Source of the DNA: Thunnus maccoyii
Taxonomy: Eukaryota; Chordata; Actinopteri; Scombriformes; Scombridae
Direction of reading: 5' to 3'
Length of the DNA: 64,000 nt
Assembly: GCF_910596095.1 (NCBI RefSeq)
Contig: NC_056547.1
Coordinates: 30,693,647-30,757,646, forward strand
Shown here: one piece after another, positions 33,796 through 62,970 of the stretch
Position numbering within the stretch: position 1 is the first letter of the stretch
Layout: each line of letters begins with the position of its first letter
Position numbers and translations under genes: made by a program
Notes under the pieces: generated by a model
The model's database searches: none
Seen by the model: the letters and a program-made list of their open reading frames with translations, nothing else
What the model was told of the DNA's origin: nothing

Positions 33796-34909
33796 ATGGG
33801 TAACTGTTGTAGCTGTAAAAAATCACAAGCAGAGAAATATGGTGGAGATGCTAGGCGTATGAAAACACTACATCCTGATAACGTTAAATACCCTAAGAGA
33901 TGGCAGGAGAAGTATGATTTTGTAGGGAAGTTAGATGTAGAGGCTTGTGAGGAATTAGTGAAGGCCATTTGTGAGGAAGTAAAGAGGAAGAAGAGTAAGT
34001 CAAAGAAATGTCTGCTGCAGGCCAAGTTGTGGCTGATGGAAGCGAGGGCCAGACAAGCTGGCATTCAGAGAGGGAAAAGGGAAGAAGAAGAAAGGGTTGC
34101 TAAAAGACAGGATGCAGATAAACGACAGGGAGCTCAACAGGATAGAGAGAAACAAACTAACATATACCCTGTCCTATATTCTGCTCGAGACCAACAGAGT
34201 GATGACAACTATGCGCCATGTGGGCTCCATCCGGATCCTCCGCCTTACCCCGAACCTCAACCTCCTCCTCCTCCTGCACTACCTACTGCTCCACCGACTC
34301 CCACCCTCTTACCCTGCAACCTCTTTGTGGAAGTTAACATCACCCCACGGAGAGGAGAGACGCTTCCACAAGACCTTCAATCTCCTCTGAGAACACAAAG
34401 CGGTACAGTATATGGTCTCTCACACACTGCACATGCAAAAGAGTCACAAGAAGGTAGATTTGGATGATAGTAAATATGACATGCCTTTTATCGCACCTAT
34501 GATTGAGTTACCAAACCCTAGAGCAGGCTTAGATGTGGGTGGTGTGATACAACCACTCACAATCATGATTGGATTCAGACCAGAAATCAGTCAATTTGTA
34601 ATCAAACATCTGATTGCTTGGAAAAATTAAGGATTGCAGAGAACCATTGATTATGCAATTCATGCAGAAGAAACAATTGAATCAAAGAAACAAAAGAAGA
34701 AAGTTGCAAATACATTCTTGTGTGATGATCGTGACACTGATGAAATTTTCTTCCGAGGTAATTACAGAGGGAGGAGAGGATGGGGAGACGGTGAGAACAG
34801 AGGAGCGGACGATAGAAGAGATATATGCTACAATTGTGGCAGACCTGGTCACTATGCGAGAGACTGCAGAGCTCCAAAGAGGATGGAAAGATGGAGGGGA
34901 GGAGGATGA
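33796..34909 (+). pseudogene. gag: Retroviral gag (matrix, PPPY, nucleocapsid), broken
   Basis: The ATG at 33796 starts MGNCCSCKK, an N-myristoylation signal with adjacent cysteines that could be palmitoylated. A basic matrix region follows, then a late-domain motif PPPY near 34240 (DPPPYPEP). The frame ends at 34467; gag continues in a second frame (34412-34630), has one stop, and resumes at 34634-34909 with a single zinc knuckle CYNCGRPGHYARDC. The capsid is far too short and the major homology region is not seen, so an internal deletion removed most of it. The product would have formed the viral core. Confidence 0.8.
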
Positions 34910-36023
34910 GGGCGAGGAAGGAGCAGAGGAGAGAAGCCCAGGCAGGAAGAGAGGGAAAACTTTGGAAGCAGGTCATGCACCCACACAGACACACACATGT
35001 ACACAATCAGATAAAGAGGCAGAGGTAGATGAAATACTATCACTACAAACAGCTGAAATTTTATTGTCACAGGAGGGGACTAAACCATGGATAGTATTAA
35101 AGGTGCAAGGGAAATCAATAACTGTCTTATGTGATTCTGGAGCTTGCAGAACAGTTTTGCGACATAACAAAACAGGAACAGATTTTCCCTTAAAACCAAA
35201 TAGCGGGTTGAGGGTTAGGTCAGCCACAGGACACGTGACTGTTGAACCATTGACCGAACCTTTAAAAAAAAGAGATCCTAAAACAAATAAAAACATATTT
35301 GCCTCAGTGGTAGTATCACAGTTGTGCCCCGTTAATTTCCTGGGAAGAGATTTGATGACAAAATTAGGAATAGCAGTAGTACTGGACCAAACTGGTTCTG
35401 GTATGAAAGCATGCCGTGTAAATTTGAAAACAGCTGTTAGTGATGAAGAGGACGAAGTAGAAACATTTGTGCACGAAGGACTAACATTAAATTACTGGTA
35501 CAGCTTGGATTTAGTTCAAACTGGGCCAGGAAGTGTAACTCAAGAACTAATGAAATTGGTAAAGGATCACATTCCTCCAGCTGACATGAAAAATGTTGAG
35601 ATGTACACACCTGAAGAGATACATTGCACAATGTACTTCCGATACCAGCATGGACAAGACAGAGAGTATCATGAAAAGTTTCTTAAAGAGCCCAGCTGCA
35701 AAATGACTCTCACTGAACTATACTGGGACAAAAAGGGAAATTGTGCTTGCACAGTGAGCCTCCGAGAATCGGAAGTGAAACTGTTCAGAGGGGGCCTCAC
35801 ACCACACATTTCCTGTTCAAAAACACTAAATATAAAGTGGAGAGATTTAGGTGATTTTGTCTCAAAAATAGAAAGATCAAACTGTGAGTGGCAAGAGGTG
35901 CGGGAAAGAGTGCTATTTGCACCTGAACTAAACGTGTATTGTACCCACTTAAACTGGGCGACACAGGCAGTCAAGGCCGTTCACCTCAGTGGAGAAACCA
36001 ACCTAAACTACACTGTTGCTTGA
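34614..36023 (+). CDS. Retroviral protease fused to a CNPase/2H phosphoesterase-like domain
   Basis: A 469-codon open frame. About 100 codons at its start overlap the gag nucleocapsid in another frame and are probably not meaningful. Residues about 150-265 are an aspartic retropepsin: CDSGACRTVL with catalytic Asp174, then 'NFLGRDLMTKLG' as the C-terminal signature. After an acidic linker (SDEEDEVET), residues about 325-440 carry IHCTMYF (His337, Thr339) and PHISCSK (His398, Ser400), with a strand-like 'KMTLTELYWDKKGNCACTVSL' pattern between and 'WRDLGDFVSKIE' after. Two H-x-(T/S)-x motifs about 60 residues apart, with these neighbours, match the layout of CNPase and other 2H phosphoesterases. 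A stop codon (36021-36023) separates it from RT in the same frame. The protease is certain; the second domain is my inference. Confidence 0.75.
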   Translation: MLGKIKDCREPLIMQFMQKKQLNQRNKRRKLQIHSCVMIVTLMKFSSEVITEGGEDGETVRTEERTIEEIYATIVADLVTMRETAELQRGWKDGGEEDEGEEGAEERSPGRKRGKTLEAGHAPTQTHTCTQSDKEAEVDEILSLQTAEILLSQEGTKPWIVLKVQGKSITVLCDSGACRTVLRHNKTGTDFPLKPNSGLRVRSATGHVTVEPLTEPLKKRDPKTNKNIFASVVVSQLCPVNFLGRDLMTKLGIAVVLDQTGSGMKACRVNLKTAVSDEEDEVETFVHEGLTLNYWYSLDLVQTGPGSVTQELMKLVKDHIPPADMKNVEMYTPEEIHCTMYFRYQHGQDREYHEKFLKEPSCKMTLTELYWDKKGNCACTVSLRESEVKLFRGGLTPHISCSKTLNIKWRDLGDFVSKIERSNCEWQEVRERVLFAPELNVYCTHLNWATQAVKAVHLSGETNLNYTVA

Positions 36024-37163
36024 TTTAATCTAATTGCTGAAGAAGAGTTAGAGCTAAACAATCTACCTCAAAAACTATGGTCTAAAGGGCCAGCTGATGT
36101 GGGACTTATTAAAGGAATACAACTAGTTAAAATAACTCCAAAAGGCTCTTACAGGCCGTATCAGAGACAGTTTCCACTTAAACCAGAGGCTGAAAAGGGG
36201 ATTGCACCAATAATACAGAACTTACTAAATGCAGGAGTTATCAGGGAATGCCCAGATGAAGCATGCAACAATTTACTCCCCCAAGAGGGAGCCAGCTATT
36301 ATTGTACATTGATGACAATGATCGCGTCAGAAAAAGAACAGGATTGCAAAATTGATACTGTTGCGCTGTTAGAATATTTAGCAGAACAGGGTCACAAAGT
36401 AAGTAAGAACAAATTGCAATTATGGAAAAAGGTAGTGAAATATCTAGGTTTTAATATCTCTCTTGAAGGCAGACACCTAGATGAAAATAGAAAAACTGCA
36501 ATACTACACGCACCCAAACCAAAAACTAAGAAACAAATGATGTCCTTTCTAGGAATGATTAACTTCTATAGAGCGTGGATTGTAAACTATGCTGAAATAA
36601 CACACCCACTTCAAATGCTTATTTATGATTAACCCATGGCAGTTAATGATGTTATCACATGGACTCCAGAGGGAGAACATGCGTTTGTACAAGTAAAACA
36701 ACTGCTAGTGAGTTCAGCGGTCTTAGCACTCCCAGAATATAAAAAACCATTTGTACAAACATGCGATGCTAGAGGTAGATTTATGTCCAATGTGTTAACT
36801 CAGCCCTTTGGAGGAAAACTTAGACCCGTAGCGTATTACTGATCTAAACTAGATCCAATAACCAGAGCAATGCCACAGTGTTTGCAAGCTGTACAGGCCG
36901 CAGCCCTAGCGATACAGAGTTCAGCCACAATTGTCCTTTTTCATCCATTAACATTGAAAGTGTCACATGCTGAAGATGCTTTACTAACACAGACAAAAAT
37001 AGCCTTCATGTCCCCAGCTCAACACCTTAATTGTATGACCATCCTACTCTCTCAGCCTCATTTAACTATTGAAAGGTGTACAACTTTAAACCCGGCAACG
37101 CTACTACCAAATGAAACAGGAGGCATTAAACATGATTGTGTGGCTGAAAAAGGTACTGCCTAG
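36024..37163 (+). pseudogene. pol: Retroviral reverse transcriptase and connection, deleted and stopped
   Basis: In frame with the protease unit after one stop. It starts with the RT N terminus (QFPLKPEAEKGIAPIIQNLL, 'GVIRECPDE') and then jumps across a deletion near 36275 directly to the catalytic YIDD (36305-36316). YIDD is thrown out of frame just before 'IASEKEQDCK'. The rest ('LGFNISLEGR', 'MMSFLGMINFYRAWI') is the thumb, followed by the connection domain ('WTPEGEHAF', 'FGGKLRPVAYY') with further stops at 36630-36632 and 36840-36842. No active enzyme is possible. Confidence 0.85.
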
Positions 37164-37177
37164 AGAGGACCTGACTG

Positions 37178-37750
37178 ATGTTACCAGACCCAGACATAGT
37201 GATGTTTGTAGATGGATCATGTAAAAAGAATCCTGATGGAACAAACAGTAGTGGTTATGCAGTGGTAACTATAGACAAAGTATTACAATCTAAAGCACTC
37301 GCACCCCACTTCTCAGCTCAAGCGGCAGAGCTGATTGCACTAACTGAAGCATGCAAGTTAGAAGCAGGGAAGAGAATAACTATCTATACTGATAGTGCAT
37401 ATGCTTTTAATACCTTACATGTTTTCACACAACAGTGGAAAAATAGAGGAATGATAATTTCCACTGGAAAGTCAATTCTGCATACGAATCTGATTTTAGC
37501 CTTATTAGGAGCTGTACAACTGCCACTGCCAGATAGCAGTATGTAAGTGTGCTGCACACACTTCAGGAGATGACTTAATCTCACAGGGAAATCGGAAGGC
37601 GGATGAGGAAGCGAAATCAGCTGCTGTTAGACAAGAATACCAAGACATATACACAGCTCAGCATATCACACACATAGACCATGACATTTTTTATACAACA
37701 TATGGATTCCAAAATTACTCAAAAAAAATGTTTGTGCATCATGTCTAGTG
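37178..37750 (+). pseudogene. Retroviral RNase H domain, frameshifted; integrase not present
   Basis: Contains MFVDGSCKKNPDG (first Asp), AAELIALTEA (Glu) and IYTDSAYAF (Asp) of the RNase H fold. A frameshift at about 37520-37545 separates these from the last block 'GNRKADEEAK' with the fourth Asp. The frame ends near 37749. An HHCC zinc finger and the D,D-35-E core of integrase should follow but do not; env begins about 40 bp later. Confidence 0.8.
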
Positions 37751-37791
37751 TGTGGAAGGTAGATTGAGACTAAGACCAGGCAAAATGCCTA

Positions 37792-39002
37792 ATGCTCAAT
37801 TTGTATAAAACTAATTCTCCTAGAGATAACTGTACCACTCTTAAGTATCTTTTTCCAGCTGTTGCCACTACGGTTATTCCACCTTGGTTGATGCCATACA
37901 AGGGGAATTACACCTGCCTGTTCAGGATATGCGGATTAAACGGAGGACAAGACATGGGAGACCTGACAGGTTGTGGCACTACAATTGCAGTGAGTAAAAA
38001 TCCCTATGGGATAACTGATGAGCTGGTAACTTATCATGAATATGCATGATCAGATATATGGTGGTACTGTGGAGGAGATAAGTTAAGACCTAAGTTGCCT
38101 AAACTCTGGTATGGTACCTGTGCTCTAATTCAGCTAATGATGCCTACCTATTTGCTTCTTATGAATCCACAATTTCCCAAACTGACATCAGAAGAAATGC
38201 ACAGAATCAAGCGCAATAAGGTAATACCCACTTCATTTGATCCTAGTCTATATAGACTTAATTGGTGTTCCCCGAGGTGTTCCAGGTGAGTTTAAAACTA
38301 GAAACCAGGTGGCAGCAGGATTTGAATCACTCTTTACATGGTGGGTGACAATAAATAAAAATGTGGATTGGATAAATTACATCTATTACAACCAACAGCA
38401 CTTCATTAATTACACTCGTGATGGATTTAGAGACATTCACGAGCAATTGGTTAAAACTAGTCTGATGGCCTGGCAGAATAGAATGGCTTTAGACATGCTA
38501 TTGGCTAAAGAAGGGGGCGTATGTAAAATTTTTGGAAATCTCTGTTGCACCTTTATATCTAATAACACTGCCCCTGATGGGAAGCATCACGAAGGCATCG
38601 GAAGGCCTGACGTCACTATCAGAAGAGCTAGCGGAGAACTCGGGTATCACAGATTCACTCACAAAGTGGTTGGAAGACATGTTTGGGAAATGGGGAGACA
38701 CCCTTAAGACTATGATTTTGTCTGTAGGAATCATGTTTGCTATTCTAGTCACTTGTGGTTGCTGTTGCATTCCATGTATGAGGGAACTGATGCAAAGATT
38801 GATTACTACTACACTAACGAGACAACAGTTGATGTTATCAGTCTGTCCCCACAGAGAACAATTACGAGAGACATGTTGTAGTCGGGGGACATGTCGAGGT
38901 TGGACGCAGAGAAAGGGAAGCCTATGGAGAGTATATCCAGCTCAAGGTGATAGAAGAGTCCATCTACGGACACCTTGGAGGCAGGATACTTGCTGGAGAT
39001 GA
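37792..39002 (+). pseudogene. env: Retroviral envelope (gamma-type), frameshifted
   Basis: Surface part at 37792-38289 (e.g. CLFRICGLNGGQDMG, then WWYCGGDKL and LWYGTCAL after one stop at 38047-38049). A frame change leads to the transmembrane subunit at 38237-38707: a Gly/Val-rich segment, helical heptads, and CKIFGNLCC, the CX6CC disulfide motif of gamma-type envelopes. A second frame change puts the membrane anchor (ILSVGIMFAILVTCGCCCIPC) in the frame of 38532-39002. The protein would have mediated entry; this copy cannot encode it in one piece. Confidence 0.82.
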
Positions 39003-39564
39003 GACACCTGCTTACTCTTTATTCCACAGCACAATGATGAACCTATAGAAAATCTGAGAGGAAGTTATAGTGTTCTGATGTAATGTATGCTTAAGAGAAA
39101 AAGACTGACAGTACATTGTATATACATTTATAAGATTTTTATTCCTTTTACGAATTAGGGAAAATGCCTTAAGGCAGGGAGAGGTTCTCATGATCAGGTC
39201 CGATGAGATGATCAGCCTGTCTGGGAACAAGTTTCTTTTTATTTTTAGATTCATAAATGTACTTATACAGTTGCTGTTATCAGAATTGATGACTTTTACA
39301 TTGTAATGTGTGATTAAGCATACAAATGTGATTATAACAATTATTAACATTGTTCAATGGCCGCCGGGGCAGCGGGGCCGTGTGCAGAATTTTTCCTGTC
39401 CAGAAAGAAACAGAATGAATTGACAAGAATGATAAAGAACTGCCAGACGGATTTTTGCTCCACACCATTTACTAACCAATTATATTTTTGATCATTTGAA
39501 TCAGCTAACTACCACTAACAAATTTTTATATTCATGATTACATTTTTGTATCTTTTGAAAGTAC

Positions 39565-40085
39565 AAACAGGGGGGAAATATTATAAAAATTAGAATTATA
39601 CTGCGATTAGATGTCTTAAAACCTTACCATGTGCTTGCTCTTGTTTTTTCATTTCATGATGAATGTTCCTGTTTTGCTCTGCAAGAGTTGCAGAAACAGC
39701 AAACATAGCAGCTAAGATTAATGACGGGAGGCCAGTACATGCATTAGAGGAAGTCAGGAGGAAATAAAGGTCAGAGACAAGTCAGAAGGGTGAATTCTCG
39801 ATTTAGGGACCTACAGCTGGCCAACCAATTAGAGAACTGAGAAAGTGTCATGATGTTATTTATGGAGCATATCTGTAAACATCAGAAGAAGTATGAGACG
39901 CCCATCTGTAAGGTATATAAACCAATTGTGAATGTCCTGTGATGAGCCTTTTTCTCTGTAACCCTGTTTGTGTGTTGCACTGTGAAACGCTCCTTCTTGT
40001 ACAAGAAAATAAATTCGACTTAAACTTTGATACTTTGGATCCAGTCTCCATTATTTAAAGGTCATTGAGAAGAAATTCTTTAACA
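39565..40085 (+). repeat. Polypurine tract and 3' LTR of the provirus
   Basis: CAGGGGGGAAA (39569-39578) is the best polypurine tract; the LTR would start at about 39577-39579 and end in AACA at 40085, roughly 507 bp. TATATAAA (about 39914) would be the promoter TATA box and AAATAAA (about 40006) the poly(A) signal, giving U3-R-U5 order. The usual 5' TG of the LTR is not intact, so the left border is uncertain by a few bases. Confidence 0.7.
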
Positions 40086-41000
40086 ACTAGCACAATCACA
40101 CATTGAGGTTACTGGCTTTTGCAGTGTGTACCTACCTGCGGGCTATAACAACAAACAAAACTTTTCCACACTGTATAAAAATGCCACATATTGTGTTGTA
40201 TAAAAAGGTCACATTCTGTGTCTTGCTGGTTGCAGCACTTCATTGAAGCCGCATCACATTGATAATATCATTTAGGCTATATCAGGCACAAACAATTTCC
40301 AAGTTACTCAGCTTAGATACTTCTTTAAGGAAAAATCTACCAACTGATGCTCCTACAATATTAGATTTCAATTTGTGAAATTTGCTGAACATGTTAATGT
40401 TTAAAGTATAATGAAATATTCAAAGCCAAGATGGAATTGTTTTATGGCTGCAGAATTATAGCAAATAGAAAATCAGATTTCTTGTGCATCATTTTATACA
40501 CATTTTCCTGTAAATCATATAGTCATATAGTAATGATGAACCCACTGATGGTAAAGTTGAAGAGGTTACTCAGAAAGTGCCTCAAGCTGCGTAAAAACAG
40601 TCAGTGCTGCCGTTTCCTGCAAGATCATTTACAGAGTAGAATCCTTTTCTCTCTGTCCACATCCCCTGTAGCCTGCACAGCCCTTGTAAAGAGAACTGCA
40701 CTGAATGCAACAGGAGATTAGATACGGAGTTCTGTAGGTCCTTCTATATTCCTCTGAAAATGCATTCCAGTTCACCATGCCTGATGACGAAAGAACAGTT
40801 CATGTTCACATGAGTTCATGTGTAAAACGTAGGTTCAGATTTTACAGATTTACACTGTAAGTGCATTATGACGGGATCTTCTAATGGCCAGTATGAACAG
40901 GAGGAATAACTGTAGCAAGAAAACTTGTTTCAATGCTAATTTGGGCACCTGACAATTCTTTAAAACAGACTTGAAAAATTGCAGTGAACAGCACCAACCA
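40086..41000. other. No gene recognised between provirus and atat1
   Basis: No exon with similarity. The open frame at 40431-40721 has no recognised domain. Confidence 0.5.
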
Positions 41001-41724
41001 CATGCCGGACAGCTCCTCCAGGAGTGACAGTAAACACATCACCAGGTCCGAGTGGACGGCGCAGAGCAGTAAGTGAGCTGCCCTCAGGTCCAGCTGAAGT
41101 CCTCCCCTGCTGCTCTCACTGTCCCCCGCGTCTGTATCATTATAAACATCCGTCTAGGATGTCGATATCTCTGGTAAATATTCTTACCGTTGTTTCTACT
41201 ATGGATGTATCATGGAAAGAGAAAGGTTTTTTACTTCTGCCATCTAGCCAACGATATCTCGCTTTGACATCTCGTGTGCTTCTGTGTGATTTGGACAACT
41301 ACAAGTCACGCCCCCTGCTACAACTTACGCCCACTACAAGTCACGCCCGCTTGCAGTCCGCAGACAAATCCCTCTCGCTTGTTACCGTCAGTGTCTGTAT
41401 AAGCGTGGCGGTTGATGTTGCTAGGGAGTGACTCACAAAGAGACACAATGGAGCGACAATGACGTTGTAAATAGCAGATGCCTGTTCTTGCAGCTCACAC
41501 AGAGTATTATTTAATGTCACTCAAATTTTGCCAGTGCAATGTCAAAGTGTTGTCTTCTTCCGGTTCCTAGCAGCTAACGGTTATTTTTGTCCGAACGAAT
41601 CAGCTTGAAATAGCCAGTAGCCACATTAGCAAGCAAGGCACCTGCTGGAGCTCTGCAATTGGGATTGGCTGTATTTGCATTGCTAGGTATTATAGCTACG
41701 CAGCTACTGTGGCTAAGAGATATT
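41001..41724 (+). promoter_or_regulatory. atat1: Upstream region of atat1
   Basis: The stretch before the atat1 start codon is richer in CG dinucleotides than its surroundings. It holds two ACAAGTCACGCCC copies (41302-41314 and 41336-41348, the former followed by a related 'acttacgccc'). No TATA box is obvious near the ATG. The open frame at 41024-41431 has no similarity. A promoter or 5'UTR here is inferred from position only. Confidence 0.35.
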
Positions 41725-60580
<18,856 letters not shown>

Positions 60581-62448
60581 GTAAGAAACAACACGCATGT
60601 AGGCTGTCGTACCTCATTTAAACGTGATCTGTGACTGGACAAGTCATCTTTGAAAAGAATTCTCATGGAACTGCTGGATGTAAATGCACATTTTACACAA
60701 CTGTTGTCTCTCCAGTTACAAAGGATGTCACTACAGGGTGGATACCATATGCATTCACAGTTGGCTGAGGCAGTGTCACCCATAATAGACAGTGTGTGAG
60801 CTTAAATCAGTGTAATTGTCCCACAGCATTCCTACTTCCATATAATTATTGTATTGTTTTAATGACCCTGCACATCCCCACAGGTGTTTTACATTATTTT
60901 GGCTGATTAGACCTCTGCTCAGGTTGAAGTTGGATGGAGCTATGCTTGGATGTACTGTATGTGAGATCGCCAGGTTTGTTTGACTAATAAAAATGATAAA
61001 GGTGTTATTTGTCCCACCCTAACAGGTGGCACAGAGCTAGCCAGAGAGATTTAAATCAAGCACAGTTTGAACCCACCCACACAGACCTGAGAAGAGGTCT
61101 AATGACTCAGAATATGTGAAATAACTTGTGCAGGTGGACCATGAACGTGCAAAACAGCCAAAACTTTTTACTTTCAATCAAGTGTGTCAGCCACTGAGAA
61201 ATCTTGTTATGAGTGCATTACATCACCATTGGTGTCAGGTGGTCTGGGAAGCATTTAAACTAACCTTGCAGGGCCAGGCTATTCTAAACTAACAGCCCTG
61301 TGAGGCTGTACATAGACATGGTGGTGCTTTAAGCTAAATCTTAGTTTCGAGTATTAGCATGCTAACACTTGCTAATAAGAACTGAACACAAAGTACAGGT
61401 AAGGCAAATGGGATTGTCAGTAATTTTGTAGGTATATCATAAACCATATTGGACCCAATTCATCCTGCTGGGAAAATGAATGATGACATTTGTAGTTGTT
61501 GAGACACTTCACTCTGAACCAAACAGTTTCAACCTACTGTTAGATGAATAGTCAGGGGCTCATCAAATTCATTAGATTTCATACTCAAAATTTCATGGCA
61601 AACCATCCTTTGGTTGTTGAGATATTTCAGTTTGGCCAAAAATGGTGATCCAACTAACCGGCAGTACCATCCAAATGTTGGCTAGGTGGCCACATGGGAG
61701 GTTAGTATTTGTCAACCATAGTTTTCCATGGGTGTAACCAGTGTTTAGTCATTAGGGTGGAACCAATGTGATTTCCATCATTTTATGGATGAATAATTTT
61801 GTTTGAGCTGCTCACTGCATGTAAAAATGACATTTAAAAAATTCATTAGCAGCATCTCCTCCCAGAAAACTGCGCCTGCTGTAGAGATTTTTTTTTGGGG
61901 ACTATTTCTTTGGAAGACAGTAGATCTCAGTATAACAGCTGGTAGAGGCTGCTAGTCTTCGATGTCTTCTTCTCTATGTTTGTTTATACTGTATCTAACA
62001 ATATCTCAAATGTATTTTCTTATTAGTTTTTATGTGATCTATTGATTCAAATCACATAATCTGCAACTGCTGACAGCCTCTATGTTTTTTAGAAATTGAT
62101 ATCAATGCCTTTCAGTTTCATTAAAGTTCCTTAATTTTCTTGAGTACGTTACATTACATTCTGACTCTTGTATAATTTCTGGCTATATTAGCCAAAATCC
62201 CATTTCATTGTGCACATGTATTTTTAATTTGTAGATGATAGATACACTCAAATAAATATTACTAGATATATTACTAGGTAAACCAAAGAATAATGTATAG
62301 TTGGTTCAGGTGTTACTGTCTATAGTGAATAACAAATCAGTAAACAGGGAAAAAATCCTACTATATTCATCATTATTTTTGCCTTAAGGTTTTAAGTGTA
62401 GATAGGTGTAGATGTAGTGCACAGACCAGTTTCTAAACCAGGAGATAC
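60581..62448. other. atat1 intron 9 (continues); common teleost repeat at about 61250-61720
   Basis: No further exon found. From 'gtgaggctgtacatagacatggtgg' through 'tagcatgctaacacttgctaat' to 'aaatttcatggcaaacc'-like text, the sequence follows a widespread fish interspersed repeat; it is degenerate and non-coding. Confidence 0.5.
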
Positions 62449-62970
62449 TTAAAGGTCCCCACCAGACATGTTTTAAGATATATAAAAAAAACTCTGCTTT
62501 GAATAATAATTTGTGTCTGATATGGTTTTCCCACAAAGAAGTTCAGTTAACTTGTCAAAAATTATTAAAATTACATGAACACTTTCCTACTCATTAAAAA
62601 ATCCAGAATCTATGAATATGCAAATATTGTTTATGTCAAATGTTTAACTGCTGGACACTAGATGTCTCCTACTTCATTGTAAAGTTCATTGGCGTATGTG
62701 CACTGGCTTCATGTTTACACATCACACTTGTGTAGGTTGCATACTGGACCACAATTGGCTCCAAACTTGTTGTGATGTCACAAATCATGCTGTAGGTACA
62801 AGCCTTAAACTCAGATTTAAGGTGAGCACAGAGAAACGTTCCACTTTCGGCAGATTATAACAGCTTTCTAATGTCAAACTCTGCACATACATCACTGCAC
62901 AGTTAAGCTCAAACATCACAGTCAGGTGACTGTAAGAAAAACACATTTTAGACTTTGAGGGGGACTTTAA
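62449..62970. mobile_element. TTAA-flanked MITE, 522 bp
   Basis: TTAA at both borders (62449-62452, 62967-62970). The termini AGGTCCCCACC on the left and AGTCCCCCTCA as the inverse of the right are inverted repeats; the subterminal 'acatgttttaag' also pairs with 'acattttagac' inverse. It is paralogous to 46080-46655. The TTAA borders suggest piggyBac-type mobility. The 67-codon frame inside is chance. Confidence 0.65.

Larger units (their letters stand above)
32696..40085 (+). mobile_element. Endogenous retrovirus, defective
   Basis: Order: U5 remnant (32708-32780), tRNA-Lys primer site (32786-32803), long leader, gag (33796-34909), protease plus extra domain (34614-36023), RT (36024-37163), RNase H (37178 to about 37680), env (37792-39002), polypurine tract and 3' LTR (39577-40085). 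Every gene has stops, frameshifts or deletions. The integrase is not found in the roughly 110 bp between RNase H and env, and the U3 and R of the 5' LTR are missing. The U5 copies differ at one of about 68 positions, so the insertion may not be very old. Lys primer use together with a gamma-type env suggests a recombinant lineage. The copy cannot replicate. Confidence 0.88.

Noticed and set aside
33591-34064. 157-codon minus-strand frame
   Set aside because: Complement of the gag matrix region; a shadow frame.
34602-35296. Minus-strand frames of 72-134 codons
   Set aside because: Shadows of gag nucleocapsid and protease.
37550-37800. Possible integrase remnant after RNase H
   Set aside because: No HHCC or DDE-type motif in any frame; the sequence passes directly into env-like text.
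41024-41431. 135-codon frame upstream of atat1
   Set aside because: No recognisable domain and contains the repeated ACAAGTCACGCCC motif; more likely promoter or repeat sequence.
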